NCBI GenBank assembly: GCA_009767595.1 | Contig: VSDK01015282.1 | Span: 62,001-126,000 of the forward strand | Length of the DNA stretch: 64,000 bases | DNA from: Symbiodinium kawagutii | Lineage: Eukaryota > Sar > Dinophyceae > Suessiales > Symbiodiniaceae | Direction of reading: 5' to 3' | Shown: one piece after another, positions 53,436 through 63,204 of the stretch | Position numbering within the stretch: position 1 is the first letter of the stretch | Layout: each line of letters begins with the position of its first letter | Position numbers and translations under genes: made by a program | The notes under the pieces: generated by a model | What the model saw: only the letters and a program-made list of their open reading frames with translations | Databases searched by the model: none | Told to the model about the DNA's origin: nothing

Positions 53436-53725
53436 ACAAACCAAAAAACCAAAAAACCAAAAAAACAAAAAACCAAAAAACCAAAAAAACAAAAAACCAA
53501 AAAACCAAAAAAACCAAAAAAAACAAAAACAAAAAACCAAAAAACCAAAAAAACCAAAAAAAACAAAATGTCAGAACCCAAGCAAACCAAAAAACCAAAA
53601 AACCAAAATGTCAGAACGCAATCTCTGGTCCTCTCCCTCTCCTTGGGGTCTGTTTTTTTGTTTTTTTTGTTTTTTTTGGTTTTTTGGTTTTTTGGTTTTT
53701 TGGTTTTTTAGTTTTTTGTTTTTTT
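53436..53725. repeat. (CCAAAAAA)n facing (TTTTTTGG)n, large potential hairpin
   Basis: CCAAAAAACCAAAAAAAC units cover 53438-53610. After an about 40-base loop the complementary TTTTTTGGTTTTTTGG units cover 53650-53720. The phenylalanine/tryptophan-rich minus ORFs here are repeat translated. Confidence 0.85.
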
Positions 53726-53749
53726 TCTTGACTTGGGTTTTGACAATTA

Positions 53750-56400
53750 TTTTGTTTCCTGATTTTTTGCTTCTTTAATTTCCAGGATCAAAATTAAATG
53801 GACTTTATGAAAGTAAGGCATATTTCAATAATTTAAATCTAACCAGAGGAAAAAATACACCGGCCATAATAAGGTATAAGTACATAAAGCCTTTTGAAGT
53901 ATTACATAGCCCAATAGATTTAAATAGGCTATAATGGGGTATGATTGCATAGACTTTAGTAATTTATAGACCAGGGTTTAAATCGGTAATCGGTATTTAG
54001 ATTAGGTATAATTTAAGAAATTTCCAAAGTTTAAAATTTACTATGCCATCATGGTGTATAAATAGAATATAATAAGAGGGTTTAATTCAAAAGGTTTCAA
54101 TAAGCCAGAATTAAACCGGGCTGAACGAAATAGCTTTATTTCATATAAGCATGTTTAAATCATCTTTATTCCAACATTATGACAGTAAATAAGTTTAAAT
54201 ATTGTAGAATTAAATATGCCATCAAATGGTATGATTCGAAGAGCCTTAATAAGCTAAAATTAAATAATTTTGATTAAATACTCTAATTTTAATTTCAACA
54301 TACTTAAATAAGCTATATGTGGACATTATAAAATTTAATAGGGCAAAATATTATATGATTAAATATTAGTAGGGGGATATAGTTAAATAGCCAAAATAGG
54401 CCATAATCAAACAGAGTATAGTGAAATAGGTTAGATGTTAGTAAGGCACAATTAATTGACTATGTTATTAAAAATGGTGCAGACTTAGATGCACTTTATT
54501 GTGGCATTCGATCACTATAAAACAAGTTTGAATATACCAAATCAGAATGTTATTTCCTTTGCCAAAGGTACCCACATAGAAAAGACAGTCTGCCTCTGCC
54601 AAGACTTCCCCCCAAAAAGAGCAATATTTCCTCGACAAGTATGATGCCATATCAGTATGCTACGGGCATTTACTTTGCCATAGATCTCCATATAGAAAGC
54701 ATTTGTCTGCCAAGATTTAGGATTATAAGAATTTTTAGCAGTGAAAACCTAAAAAGAATACCAATTTCAAGGGAAACAACATTATTGACTGTAACACATA
54801 CCATGCAGTCTGCAGCGCATGCAAGATTTACTTAACTATGCACATTGCTCAATATGAAAAATAGTGCACAATCACAATAATACTTGAATACAAGTTGTGA
54901 AGCCAATGTATTTCGGCTTCATATTTTTGAGAAACAAAGCATTTCTTAATCATAGTAAATAGTATATTATAGTTGTGTCCCTGCTATACAATATTCTCAT
55001 GGAAAGCAATGACATCTATAGAAATTTATTTTGGACAGGTGCATAGCGATATATAAGTTTATTTAATTAGGGTCGATTGCATGAAAACATAATAAAGAAA
55101 TGTATGGAAACTTGCGCAATAGTTGTCCCTGCAGTACCTGCCTTTATTTTGTACAATTATGTACATATATATCCTCATAACTAGCGGGACATATTTTTTT
55201 CCCATAGGCAATATCATCAAGTTACATAGTTAATGTATTTGAATACCTCAGTACATGAAAAAACGCAATTACTTTTAACATCTCTTATAAAGTTAAAATG
55301 TTTCTTAACATTAAAATTATCCATCTAAAACATGAATAAAACGCACTCCCACAGTCCCCAGCTCTCTAAAAAAAGGGATGATCATGAACAATTATACGGG
55401 ATAGACCAACTAAACAAAGTAAATGATTATGTGTGAAAAAAATGATAGATAAAAATATGTCTATAACATATAATTAAGTATGTTTAAATGTACTTAGGTG
55501 AAAATAAGTGTAGATATAGATAGTTAATATTGATTGGTGGACCTTTTTGACCAGTGTTAGTTCTTATGAAGTTCTTGAAGAATAGAGTATACCTGAGTAG
55601 ATATGATACATGTACAGTAAATATCAAATCATGTATGTGTATATGCTAATGAGTGTAATCATGTGCATCCAACAAGCGCCCGAAAGTGAAGAGTTAGCAG
55701 GAAAAAAAACAATCGTAAATATAAGCAACGGAGGGTGGGACATATATCTACATGATAGAATGATGCCGTGAGGTATCAAACATATACTTGTAATACAACC
55801 AACCACTACTGAATAGCTATGTACTAATTATACTACATAGTTTGTACTACATCCATAGTTTATAAATGGCAACAAAAAATGTATATGTTTCCTTACAAAT
55901 ATATTTCTGAAAATGCATCTTTTGTAAGTACATGTCCAGTATACTTGCCATTTTACCTAAATACATACATAGCTTGAAATCAATACTAAAAAAATAAACA
56001 ATAAATGTCTCAATGAAGCTCTTTATATAAACAACCCTATCAACTCTATGATACTTATATGTAGTCTTCTATAGTTCATGCAGGCTAGTAACATAAATAA
56101 ACATACATCCCTCCACAAACATGTTTATCTATATAACTCCATTACAGTGGTAAATATAAATATGTTTATAACTCATGCTTTTATAGTTGGTATCATCATG
56201 CTCCAGCAATAACCATAGATCACCATAGAAAATTCATGAACATTCCCCATAAAACCCATGGCTTTTCCCCCCAAAAAAAAAGACACACAAAACCAGCATT
56301 CACCACCACCAAAAACGGACCATGTGCTTGCATGATTGTGGTTGGCATGCATACTATTATAAATACCAACCACTATTATGGTATATACCACCCATAGCCA
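53750..56400. other. AT-rich block, composition unlike the rest
   Basis: About 2.6 kb with few of the TGGTT/ACCAT words seen elsewhere. Loose TTTAAATNNNCCATAAT, GTATAATGG and AATAAGC motifs recur every 40-60 bases up to 54450. ORFs at 54468-54835 and 55624-55806 lack codon bias. Confidence 0.5.
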
Positions 56401-56404
56401 CCAA

Positions 56405-56720
56405 TATTGTTAACCTTTAGATATCCATATAGATGTTTTATATCCCTATAGGTAAGATATATATATATACATAACTTGGTGGCTGTTAGAGCCCTTGCTA
56501 AAATGGTTTAGTGGTTATATGGTAAATCAATCATATCCCAAAAAAGCTCAAAAGCTAAGTTCATGGCTGTAATCCACCCAGATAATACATGCCATTATTT
56601 CCCCACTATTATTGCTGGTGAACTTATCCCTCATTATTGTTGGTTAATATTGACCCATAGCCACCAATATGGTTAACCTTTAGATATCCATTTAGATGTT
56701 TTATATCCCTATAAGTAAAA
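56405..56720. repeat. direct duplication of about 50 bp plus F1 fragment
   Basis: GTTAACCTTTAGATATCCAT...GATGTTTTATATCCCTATA occurs at about 56410-56452 and 56671-56713. Between them lies the right half of an F1 element (GGTTAATATTGACCCATAGC). Confidence 0.7.
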
Positions 56721-56846
56721 CAAACATACATAATGTATACATACATAATACATGCATAATATCCCTATGTGGTCATGTCCTATAGATTACCACATAGGCA
56801 TACATAATTACATACATGGTAGAAATCCTGGGATACCACCCACAAC

Positions 56847-57006
56847 CATCCCCAACCGCACCAAACATCGTCCAAGGCGCCACTGTTAGGTCCTCTCCGT
56901 CCATCGTTGCCGCGCGCCACCGCAGCTCCGGCGCCGCGCTGGAGGGCCACGTTGCGCCGCCCGCCGTGTGGTCCGGGCCGGCGCCCGCCAGGTTGTTCAC
57001 ACGCAC
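56847..57006 (-). CDS. exon, unknown protein
   Basis: Pyrimidine-containing acceptor ACCACCGCCAG, then 53 codons: VRVNNLAGAGPDHTAGGATW, PSSAAPELRWRAATMDGEDL, TVAPWTMFGAVGD, donor GATG|GTTGTGG. Very high GC3. Confidence 0.6.
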
Positions 57007-57559
57007 CTGGCGGTGGTGAAACCGGGGTGAAACCAGGGTGAAATCATCTATTTATGGCTGTTTAGTAGCTGTTTATGGCAATTCTTGATCGATTTATGGC
57101 TGAAATCATCTATTTATGGCAATTTTTGAGCGATTTATGGCTGTTGAGTGGCATTTTTTTTCCCATTGATCATCGATTTATGGCATGTTATTCAGCAAAT
57201 TTTGACAGTTTGATATAAACTTATCAGCATTTAATAAACCATCCATTTTTGGGGGTTTCCTCATTTCAAGAAACCCTGAATGGGTTGTAACACCCAAATG
57301 CTCTGTATATATATATATATATACCTCCCTTTACCTATAATATGACCCAGTTATGTCGGTAAATATGCCAAACGTGGAGCATCTGTAGTTGACGAAACCA
57401 TGTTTGCTGCGACATGGTGTGGGACATTGCGACATGGTGTTGGGGATGATGATTTCAACAAGCTTGGGAATTAGGCGGCTTATGAACACCCACTGTACGG
57501 CTAGTGATTAGAGCGGTTAGAGCCGTTAGAGCTGGTGAGCTGATGGCGTATGGTTAACA

Positions 57560-57739
57560 ATGGCACTGCAAAACATGCCTATTCCTGTGGCTAAAAGCTG
57601 TGGAGTTCTGGGTGAGCTGAACATGATCAACAGCTGCGAACTTCGCCACGGCTTTGGAAGCCGAAGTACAGGGTGTATTGTCCCGTCGGTTCCACTCTGG
57701 CACGCCAAGCTGGAAGTTCAGGATCACGGTTTTCAATAG
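57560..57739 (+). CDS. exon or small gene next to an F5-like element
   Basis: MALQNMPIPVAKSCGVLGEL, NMINSCELRHGFGSRSTGCI, VPSVPLWHAKLEVQDHGFQ-TAG. The TAG touches GTAAACC of an F5-type end, so a donor may lie there. A minus frame (NRRDNTPCTSASKAVAKFAA) competes. Confidence 0.42.
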   Translation: MALQNMPIPVAKSCGVLGELNMINSCELRHGFGSRSTGCIVPSVPLWHAKLEVQDHGFQ

Positions 57740-57796
57740 GTAAACCAACCAGAAATGGAGGATGTTCCACTTCCAGGTTGATTTAATAGAGAGTAA
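57730..57796. mobile_element. F5-family element, short
   Basis: CAATAGGTAAACCAACCAGA left and CCAGGTTGATTTAATAGAGA right. Confidence 0.45.
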
Positions 57797-58009
57797 GCAT
57801 CACCAAGAATGATTGATGACGGTTGTGCACGACCAACATTGGCTGAGAACGCTTCAGCACTATCAATACTTGTGAATAGTAGTTAAATCAAACAAGCAAT
57901 TATGGCTTTAGAATCCGAACATTCTTGTTGGTCATTACCCCCTATACTTAACCATTATGATTCGAGTTGTAACCCCATAGTTGACCAGTATTAACCATCG
58001 CCCATCATA

Positions 58010-58325
58010 GAAAATCGCAGGGTTTCCCCGTAAACCCCGGGGACAAGGGAGTTATGACCCCACATAACCACCTCTGATTCCTAACACCCGCTAAAACCAT
58101 AGAAAATCCAATGTTTTCCCTATAACATCCCATGGTTTCCCCACATAAGCAGCATTGATTCCTATAATATCCCACGCGTTTCTCCATGTTTTTCCTATAA
58201 GATCCCATCTTCTTCCCATAAAATCCCATGGTTTCCCCACACTCCCTATACCCGTGCTTTTCTCTATAAAACCCCATGTTTTCATGTTTTTCCTAACAAA
58301 ATCCGTGGCTTCCCTCGAAAATCCC
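58010..58325. repeat. ATAGAAAATCCCATGGTTTTCCC repeats
   Basis: Eight or more variants of TATAAAATCCCATGTTTTTCC in imperfect tandem. Confidence 0.75.
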
Positions 58326-58332
58326 ATAGATT

Positions 58333-58446
58333 CCAGGGTGGGATCGACCCCTGGACACCTGTTGCCGTGCCAATCGCCTGACCAGGCGACAGTGCCAGGT
58401 AGGGGCCCAGGAAGCCCTGGATCAGCGGCTGACGGACCCAGGCGGC
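58333..58446 (-). CDS. exon, unknown protein
   Basis: CTGCTGCTAG acceptor, AAWVRQPLIQGFLGPYLALS, PGQAIGTATGVQGSIPPWNL, high GC3, partly hydrophobic. Another minus frame (ADPGLPGPLPGTVAWSGDWH) is less likely. Confidence 0.52.
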
Positions 58447-58499
58447 CTAGCAGCAGCGGGGATTCGTGGTGGATGATGATCACATGGTGATGAAGTGAT

Positions 58500-59045
58500 G
58501 GGTGCTATGTATGGTTGGCTTAGGATGGACATGTAGGATCCATCAAATGTATGTAGGGTTGATGGCTATGGTATGCATAGGCTCAAATTATGGTTGAATG
58601 TATGGTTGATGTATGGTCAAATGGTGGATATAGGTTTGATATGTGGTTGATATGGAATTGATATATGTTTGATATATGTTTGATATACGGTTGATATAGG
58701 GTTGATCATGGTAAGAATCATATATGGTTGATGTGTGATTGGCTTAGGATGGACATGTAGGATCCATCAAATGTATGTATGGTTGATGTATATTTAGGCT
58801 TAAATGATGGTGAAATATATGGTTGATGTATGGTCAAATGGTGGATATAGGTTTGATATGTGGATGATATAGGGTTGATCATGGTATGGTAACCATCATG
58901 TATGGTTGATGTATGAGCCTAAGTGCTGGTTACTATGGATGGTTGATGTATGGTCAGTCTATGGTTGATATAGGCTTGATATATGATATATGGTTACTAT
59001 GTAGTTAAATGATGGTGAAATGTATGGTTCAATGGTGGATGATTC
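58500..59045. repeat. TGTATGGTTGATG repeats with an about 230-bp duplication
   Basis: GGCTTAGGATGGACATGTAG and GATCCATCAAATGTATGTA recur at about 58508 and 58740, followed by similar GTATGGTCAAATGGTGGATA text. Confidence 0.8.
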
Positions 59046-59127
59046 ACATGATTTCATAAGGCTTAACAGTTCAATGATGAACCATTAAAACCCTAAAACC
59101 AATGGGTGAAACCCCAACATGGTGGTT

Positions 59128-59222
59128 TCTCAAAATAGGGGTGCCCCCAAATCATCCCATATTAATCATTGTTTATTTATAAACTAACCATTTTGGGAGT
59201 CCCCTATTTTGAGAAACCCCAA
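59128..59222. mobile_element. F4-family element, clean copy
   Basis: GTGGTTTCTCAAAATAGGGG left, CCCCTATTTTGAGAAACCCC right: exact inverted ends of about 16 bases. Confidence 0.72.
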
Positions 59223-59268
59223 CATAGGTTTAAGCCTTATGATTCAATGATGGCGAAATAGTGAAACC

Positions 59269-59412
59269 TTGGGTGAGACCCTCACCGCTAGCAGCTCGAC
59301 CGAAAATGCCTCGGTGACCACCAGTGGAACGCTTCCCAGGTCGGTGGGTCGCTACCACCGAGACGGTGATCCCATCGCTGGAATCCACCCCGGAAGCGGG
59401 TTCTCACTGGAG
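59269..59412 (+). CDS. exon, unknown protein
   Basis: ETLTASSSTENASVTTSGTL, PRSVGRYHRDGDPIAGIHPG, SGFSLEVV. Seventy percent GC3. A minus frame (GITVSVVATHRPGKRSTGGH) is open but its acceptor would create a stop. Confidence 0.42.
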
Positions 59413-59825
59413 GTGGTGAGGATTGCCTATGAGTGTCGTGGAATGATGAGGATGAGGAGGATGAGGAGGATTGATGAGGAGGACTGTCATTGCTGGACTG
59501 TAGGTAGTGAGGATTGATGAGGATGAGGAGGATGCTGCTGATGAGGAGAATCAAAACAAATACGGCATAGTGTAGTAATGTATTTCAACCCCCTGTAACA
59601 CCAACAGCGAGCGCAGTCTGCAACCTCCGAACAAAGTTCAGCGGAACCCTCTTCCTGATTTTATTCTGCTTCGTTCGGGAAATCGGTTTCAACTATAAAA
59701 TGAATAAGCTCAAACCAGTAAAACTCTATTCTGAAAAAGAAAGCACATCCACTTCTCATCACCTCTCTCTACCAATCTATAGATCCATGGCTATCCATCT
59801 ATCAGCATAGCCCATCCACTGCATG

Positions 59826-59940
59826 GCTCCCTTGTCACCGGTCAGCGCCGACACAACGGCCTGTGGCGTGGCCGTGGTACCCAAGACCAAAGGCCGCAGC
59901 GCGGGGAGTGTCTCGGTGCTGCTGGCACCTGGGGCAAAAT
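59826..59940 (-). CDS. exon, unknown protein, strand not certain
   Basis: TTTGCCCCAG acceptor, ASSTETLPALRPLVLGTTAT, PQAVVSALTGDKGAMQW. Plus frame MAPLSPVSADTTACGVAVVP is also plausible. Confidence 0.45.
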
Positions 59941-60177
59941 TACGTGGAATTTGATGGAAACCTGCGACTTGTCATTGGCCAGGTTGGATTAGCAAGATAA
60001 TGAATGATTAATTGTGATTCAATTAGATTTCTACTCAAACGATTGTGGCTCAATTACATTTCTACTCAAACAATTGTAGTTCAATTGGATTTTGTGGATT
60101 CATAATTGTTAACCAGGTTGGTTACAATAATTGTGGTTCAATTGGATTTTTTGCATTTGAGCTGCTCTTGACGATGG

Positions 60178-60375
60178 TTGGTAGGTCAACCATGGTCCAA
60201 GAACCAGCACTACGAATTCAGCCCTGCAAATTTGATCGTTTGGACCAGCAGGTTGAAAGCTAATCGTTCTGGAATGCTTTCGAGGGTATCATCATCATTT
60301 ATTGATGGACAACTGACTTGGGTCCGCAGGGTCCTCTGTCTGATATCCAATGGATGTCCGTTCAGGAGACAATGA
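60178..60375 (+). CDS. possible exon, unknown protein
   Basis: SPANLIVWTSRLKANRSGML, SRVSSSFIDGQLTWVRRVLC, ending PFRRQ-TGA. Confidence 0.4.
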   Translation: MVGQPWSKNQHYEFSPANLIVWTSRLKANRSGMLSRVSSSFIDGQLTWVRRVLCLISNGCPFRRQ

Positions 60376-60422
60376 ATAATGAATCGACATCTAACAACCA
60401 TTAAGCATCAAACTAGCGAGCT

Positions 60423-60635
60423 ATGCAGGCTATGCCAATCGTCTTCAAGGGATTTATTACAGCTTGCCGAGCTCGAGGCTGGATTGTCATAGCAATTTTC
60501 CACGGACCAGAGATCGTTTGGTTAAGAAACCAGCCACATCTAGCCCTGATATTGCCGGCCTGCTGTTGTGGACGGCTCTGTGTAGGCCTGGCTGCGGAGA
60601 CGGAGATCCCCATAACCATGCCCTCCGACAAATGA
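60423..60635 (+). CDS. possible exon, hydrophobic
   Basis: MQAMPIVFKGFITACRARGW, IVIAIFHGPEIVWLRNQPHL, ALILPACCCGRLCVGLAAET. Two hydrophobic stretches. Another plus frame and a minus frame are open, so it is uncertain. Confidence 0.38.
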   Translation: MQAMPIVFKGFITACRARGWIVIAIFHGPEIVWLRNQPHLALILPACCCGRLCVGLAAETEIPITMPSDK

Positions 60636-60764
60636 TGATTTACAACTACAAGCGATGGCGATACACCACAATGATCGTTTAACACTTCAGGATTAACCAT
60701 CAACTGCCAAAATACTAATTATCTCATCCATTGTGGTTCTTCATCCGCCACTACCAGCAAGTCT

Positions 60765-61128
60765 ATGGATATGCAGGGCACTCGGGGTTCCCCCATTAGC
60801 CACCCAACATCGAACATGTCCAGGAATCCTCATAGCTCGTGTGCTGAAACCCTTCAACTGTTTGCAACTTTAGGACAGCCGAGGCCAACATGGCTAACAA
60901 TACGAATGATTCATCCTGATGGTCAGTCCTTGCTTTTCGTAGTAGTTTCTGGCAAATTGACTATAGACAATCCACCATAGAACTATTCTGAAAGCAACCA
61001 TACTGGCAAATTAACCATAGAAAATCCTGGTTGCGTGGAAAATCCACCATAGAAATAGCTGGTTTACATTCTCGGTTAGTTTGACAGAGGGTACTTCCGT
61101 TGGCGTAACCATTCTTGACCACTGTTAA
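60765..61128 (+). CDS. two exons joined across an F5-type intron, unknown protein
   Basis: Exon to 60951: RNPHSSCAETLQLFATLGQP, RPTWLTIRMIHPDGQSLLFV, VVS plus G. Removing 60952-61087 (GCAAATTGAC...TTTGACAG) joins G to AG as glutamate, then GTSVGVTILDHC-TAA. The downstream part is short. Confidence 0.42.
60952..61087 (+). mobile_element. F5-type element, GC-AG
   Basis: TCTGGCAAATTGACTATAGA left, CTCGGTTAGTTTGACAGAGG right. Inside, CTGGCAAATTAACCATAGAA repeats the left end, so two copies may be nested. Confidence 0.5.
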
Positions 61129-61198
61129 CCACTACAAATCGCCACGGTTACCACCATCCTTGCGCGATTGACCCATGGTTAACCACTAGCAATGCAGT

Positions 61199-61312
61199 TG
61201 TTTCTCAAACTAGGGTACCCCGAGTTAGCATCCTTTATTAACCATTCATAGATATTCATAGTAATAAAACAACCATAGCTTTGGGGGTTCCTACTTGGAC
61301 AAGCACCCATAT
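61199..61312. mobile_element. F4-family element
   Basis: GTTTCTCAAACTAGGGTACC left, GGTTCCTACTTGGACAAGCA right. Confidence 0.5.
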
Positions 61313-61456
61313 CGGTCTTACTGTTGATTGTTAGTCCCTGTTATTAGCCACAAGTCAATCCCCTGTAAAACCAGTACAATCATTACATGATGAACCTCGA
61401 TTGACCCGTTGTTCACCAGTAGGTAATGGTCGTCACTTCCATCCATTTGTAATGTT

Positions 61457-61555
61457 TGGTGGGTTCAACCCCTATGAAACATACCCTTGTCAACCAACCA
61501 TTTGTTAACAATTACTAAGGAAAATCAAAATTGTCAATCAAAAAACCAACCAGTA
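61457..61555. mobile_element. F3-family introner-like element
   Basis: TTTGGTGGGTTCAACCCCTA left and AATCAAAAAACCAACCAGTA right. Confidence 0.55.
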
Positions 61556-61735
61556 TAGTAACAAACCATCCATTTTTTGGGTTCCAAAACTGGCTAGGTC
61601 GAAACCACCATGTTGATCTTATTGTTGCTTATTGTCCCCATTATACCCTGTAAAATCCCGATAATTCCTATGGCTAGGGAACCTATTATATTCTGTAAAA
61701 ACCCGATAGATCCTACGATTCGTTACAAAAACCAT

Positions 61736-61857
61736 ATGGCTGTGGGTCAAAACCCTTAGTCCCCCTGGTTCCCCTATCATTAACCATTGTTTTCCCTATA
61801 GTTTTGTTGGTTATTATCCCCCATTAGTTGGTTGGTTAATTGCTTGACCCATGGCCA
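61736..61857. mobile_element. F1-family introner-like element
   Basis: ATATGGCTGTGGGTCAAAAC left, GCTTGACCCATGGCCATA right. The next element begins at its last bases. Confidence 0.72.
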
Positions 61858-61859
61858 TA

Positions 61860-62099
61860 CCGGGTAGTTCACAAAAAACAGCCATCCGAGATGAGCCACC
61901 GCTAAGACAATGGCAACCCCTTGCACCCCGATGTCAATGTTGACGGTAAGGCTGCCCGCAGCAAGAGCATAAATGGCTGTTTTTTTTGAACGCCGCCAGC
62001 GGCCCAAAAACTCCACCAACATTGAAAAAGGGGGAACGGGGGCTTAACAACTTTCATTTGTGTTTTTGACGGATGGCTGTTTTTTATGAACTACCCGGA
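61860..62099. mobile_element. TA-flanked inverted-repeat element, different from F1-F7
   Basis: CCGGGTAGTTCACAAAAAAC...GCCATCC at the left and GGATGGC...TTTATGAACTACCCGG at the right, about 27 bases inverted with one or two mismatches. TA stands before the left end, and TA follows the right end of the second copy (62950). Inside is a minus open frame MLVEFLGRWRRSKKTAIYAL, then VAIVLAVAHLGWLFFVNY, hydrophobic at the end; no transposase motif seen. Confidence 0.55.
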
Positions 62100-62385
62100 C
62101 TCACGGTCAAGCTGTATGTCACCTGCTCCGCAGGTGACACACATCTTGGCCTTGAGTCCGGGAAAGTTTTAATGGCAAGACTGAGTGGTCCCTCGCGGCA
62201 TCTGCTCCACACATCTTGGACAAGATAAGTTGCTCCTAGCCTGTGAAGCACGACGGAAGACGCATTTGACCATCCTGTTTGGAAGTCTTGGCGCTGCCCT
62301 TGACGCACGCCGGGAGGCTTCGGAGCAGGTGACACACACATACCTTGACGCGCGCCGGGAGGCTTGACGTGCCAGATGTGGTTTC
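62100..62385 (-). other. GC-rich fragment beside the gap
   Basis: Minus frame TGWSNASSVVLHRLGATYLV, QDVWSRCREGPLSLAIKTFP, and the repeated word GACGCRCGCCGGGAGGCTT (twice, about 62301 and 62347) plus CAGGTGACACACA (twice). May be a captured or misjoined coding piece; its 5' side is lost in the gap. Confidence 0.35.
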
Positions 62386-62843
62386 NNNNNNNNNNNNNNN
62401 NNNNNNNNNNNNNNNNNNNNNNNNNNNNNNNNNNNNNNNNNNNNNNNNNNNNNNNNNNNNNNNNNNNNNNNNNNNNNNNNNNNNNNNNNNNNNNNNNNNN
62501 NNNNNNNNNNNNNNNNNNNNNNNNNNNNNNNNNNNNNNNNNNNNNNNNNNNNNNNNNNNNNNNNNNNNNNNNNNNNNNNNNNNNNNNNNNNNNNNNNNNN
62601 NNNNNNNNNNNNNNNNNNNNNNNNNNNNNNNNNNNNNNNNNNNNNNNNNNNNNNNNNNNNNNNNNNNNNNNNNNNNNNNNNNNNNNNNNNNNNNNNNNNN
62701 NNNNNNNNNNNNNNNNNNNNNNNNNNNNNNNNNNNNNNNNNNNNNNNNNNNNNNNNNNNNNNNNNNNNNNNNNNNNNNNNNNNNNNNNNNNNNNNNNNNN
62801 NNNNNNNNNNNNNNNNNNNNNNNNNNNNNNNNNNNNNNNNNNN
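62386..62843. other. assembly gap (458 N)
   Basis: Run of N. Long ORFs reported across it are artefacts. Confidence 0.97.
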
Positions 62844-62950
62844 GCCGCCAGCGGCCCAAAAACTCCACCAACATTGAAAAAGGGGGAACGGGGGCTTAAC
62901 AACTTTCATTTGTGTTTTTGAAGGATGGCTGTTTTTTATGAACTACCCGG
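62844..62950. repeat. second copy of the right part of the TA-flanked element
   Basis: 106 bases matching 61993-62099 with one difference (GAAGG for GACGG), followed by TATCTAGCTGG. Confidence 0.8.
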
Positions 62951-63062
62951 TATCTAGCTGGTATATCCCCTATAGTTGCTAGTTGTTATCCCCTTTTATT
63001 AACCATTAACCAGCTAATTAAACCATGGGTTAGTTGGTTAACTGCTTGACCCATAGCCATAT
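62951..63062. repeat. copy of 12323-12410 fused to an F1 right end
   Basis: GCTGGTATATCCCCTATAGT and TTAACCATTAACCAGCTAAT match the stretch after the F1 element at 12198-12322; then TTGACCCATAGCCATATC, an F1 end. Confidence 0.7.
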
Positions 63063-63077
63063 CAAGATACCTACGTC

Positions 63078-63175
63078 GAACCGTCGAACCCACCGTGGAT
63101 GACGTTACGAATCGGCGTGCCTCCAGGCCCGGTGCCCGCAGCGCGATGTAAAAGCTGCGGCCCTGAGGACTCAGG
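63078..63175 (-). CDS. exon, unknown protein
   Basis: GCAACAG acceptor, LSPQGRSFYIALRAPGLEAR, RFVTSSTVGSTVRR, natural strand/helix pattern and high GC3. Its 3' end reaches the F1 right end at 63062. Plus and other minus frames are less convincing. Confidence 0.48.
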
Positions 63176-63204
63176 CTGTTGCCTGGCGCGGTCGGATGGC
63201 GCAG

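Noticed and set aside
53302..53598. Phenylalanine/tryptophan-rich 98-aa ORF as a membrane protein
   Set aside because: It is the CCAAAAAA repeat read on the minus strand.
62084..62921. ORFs of 184-272 aa near 62.1-62.9 kb
   Set aside because: Most of their length is N in the assembly gap.
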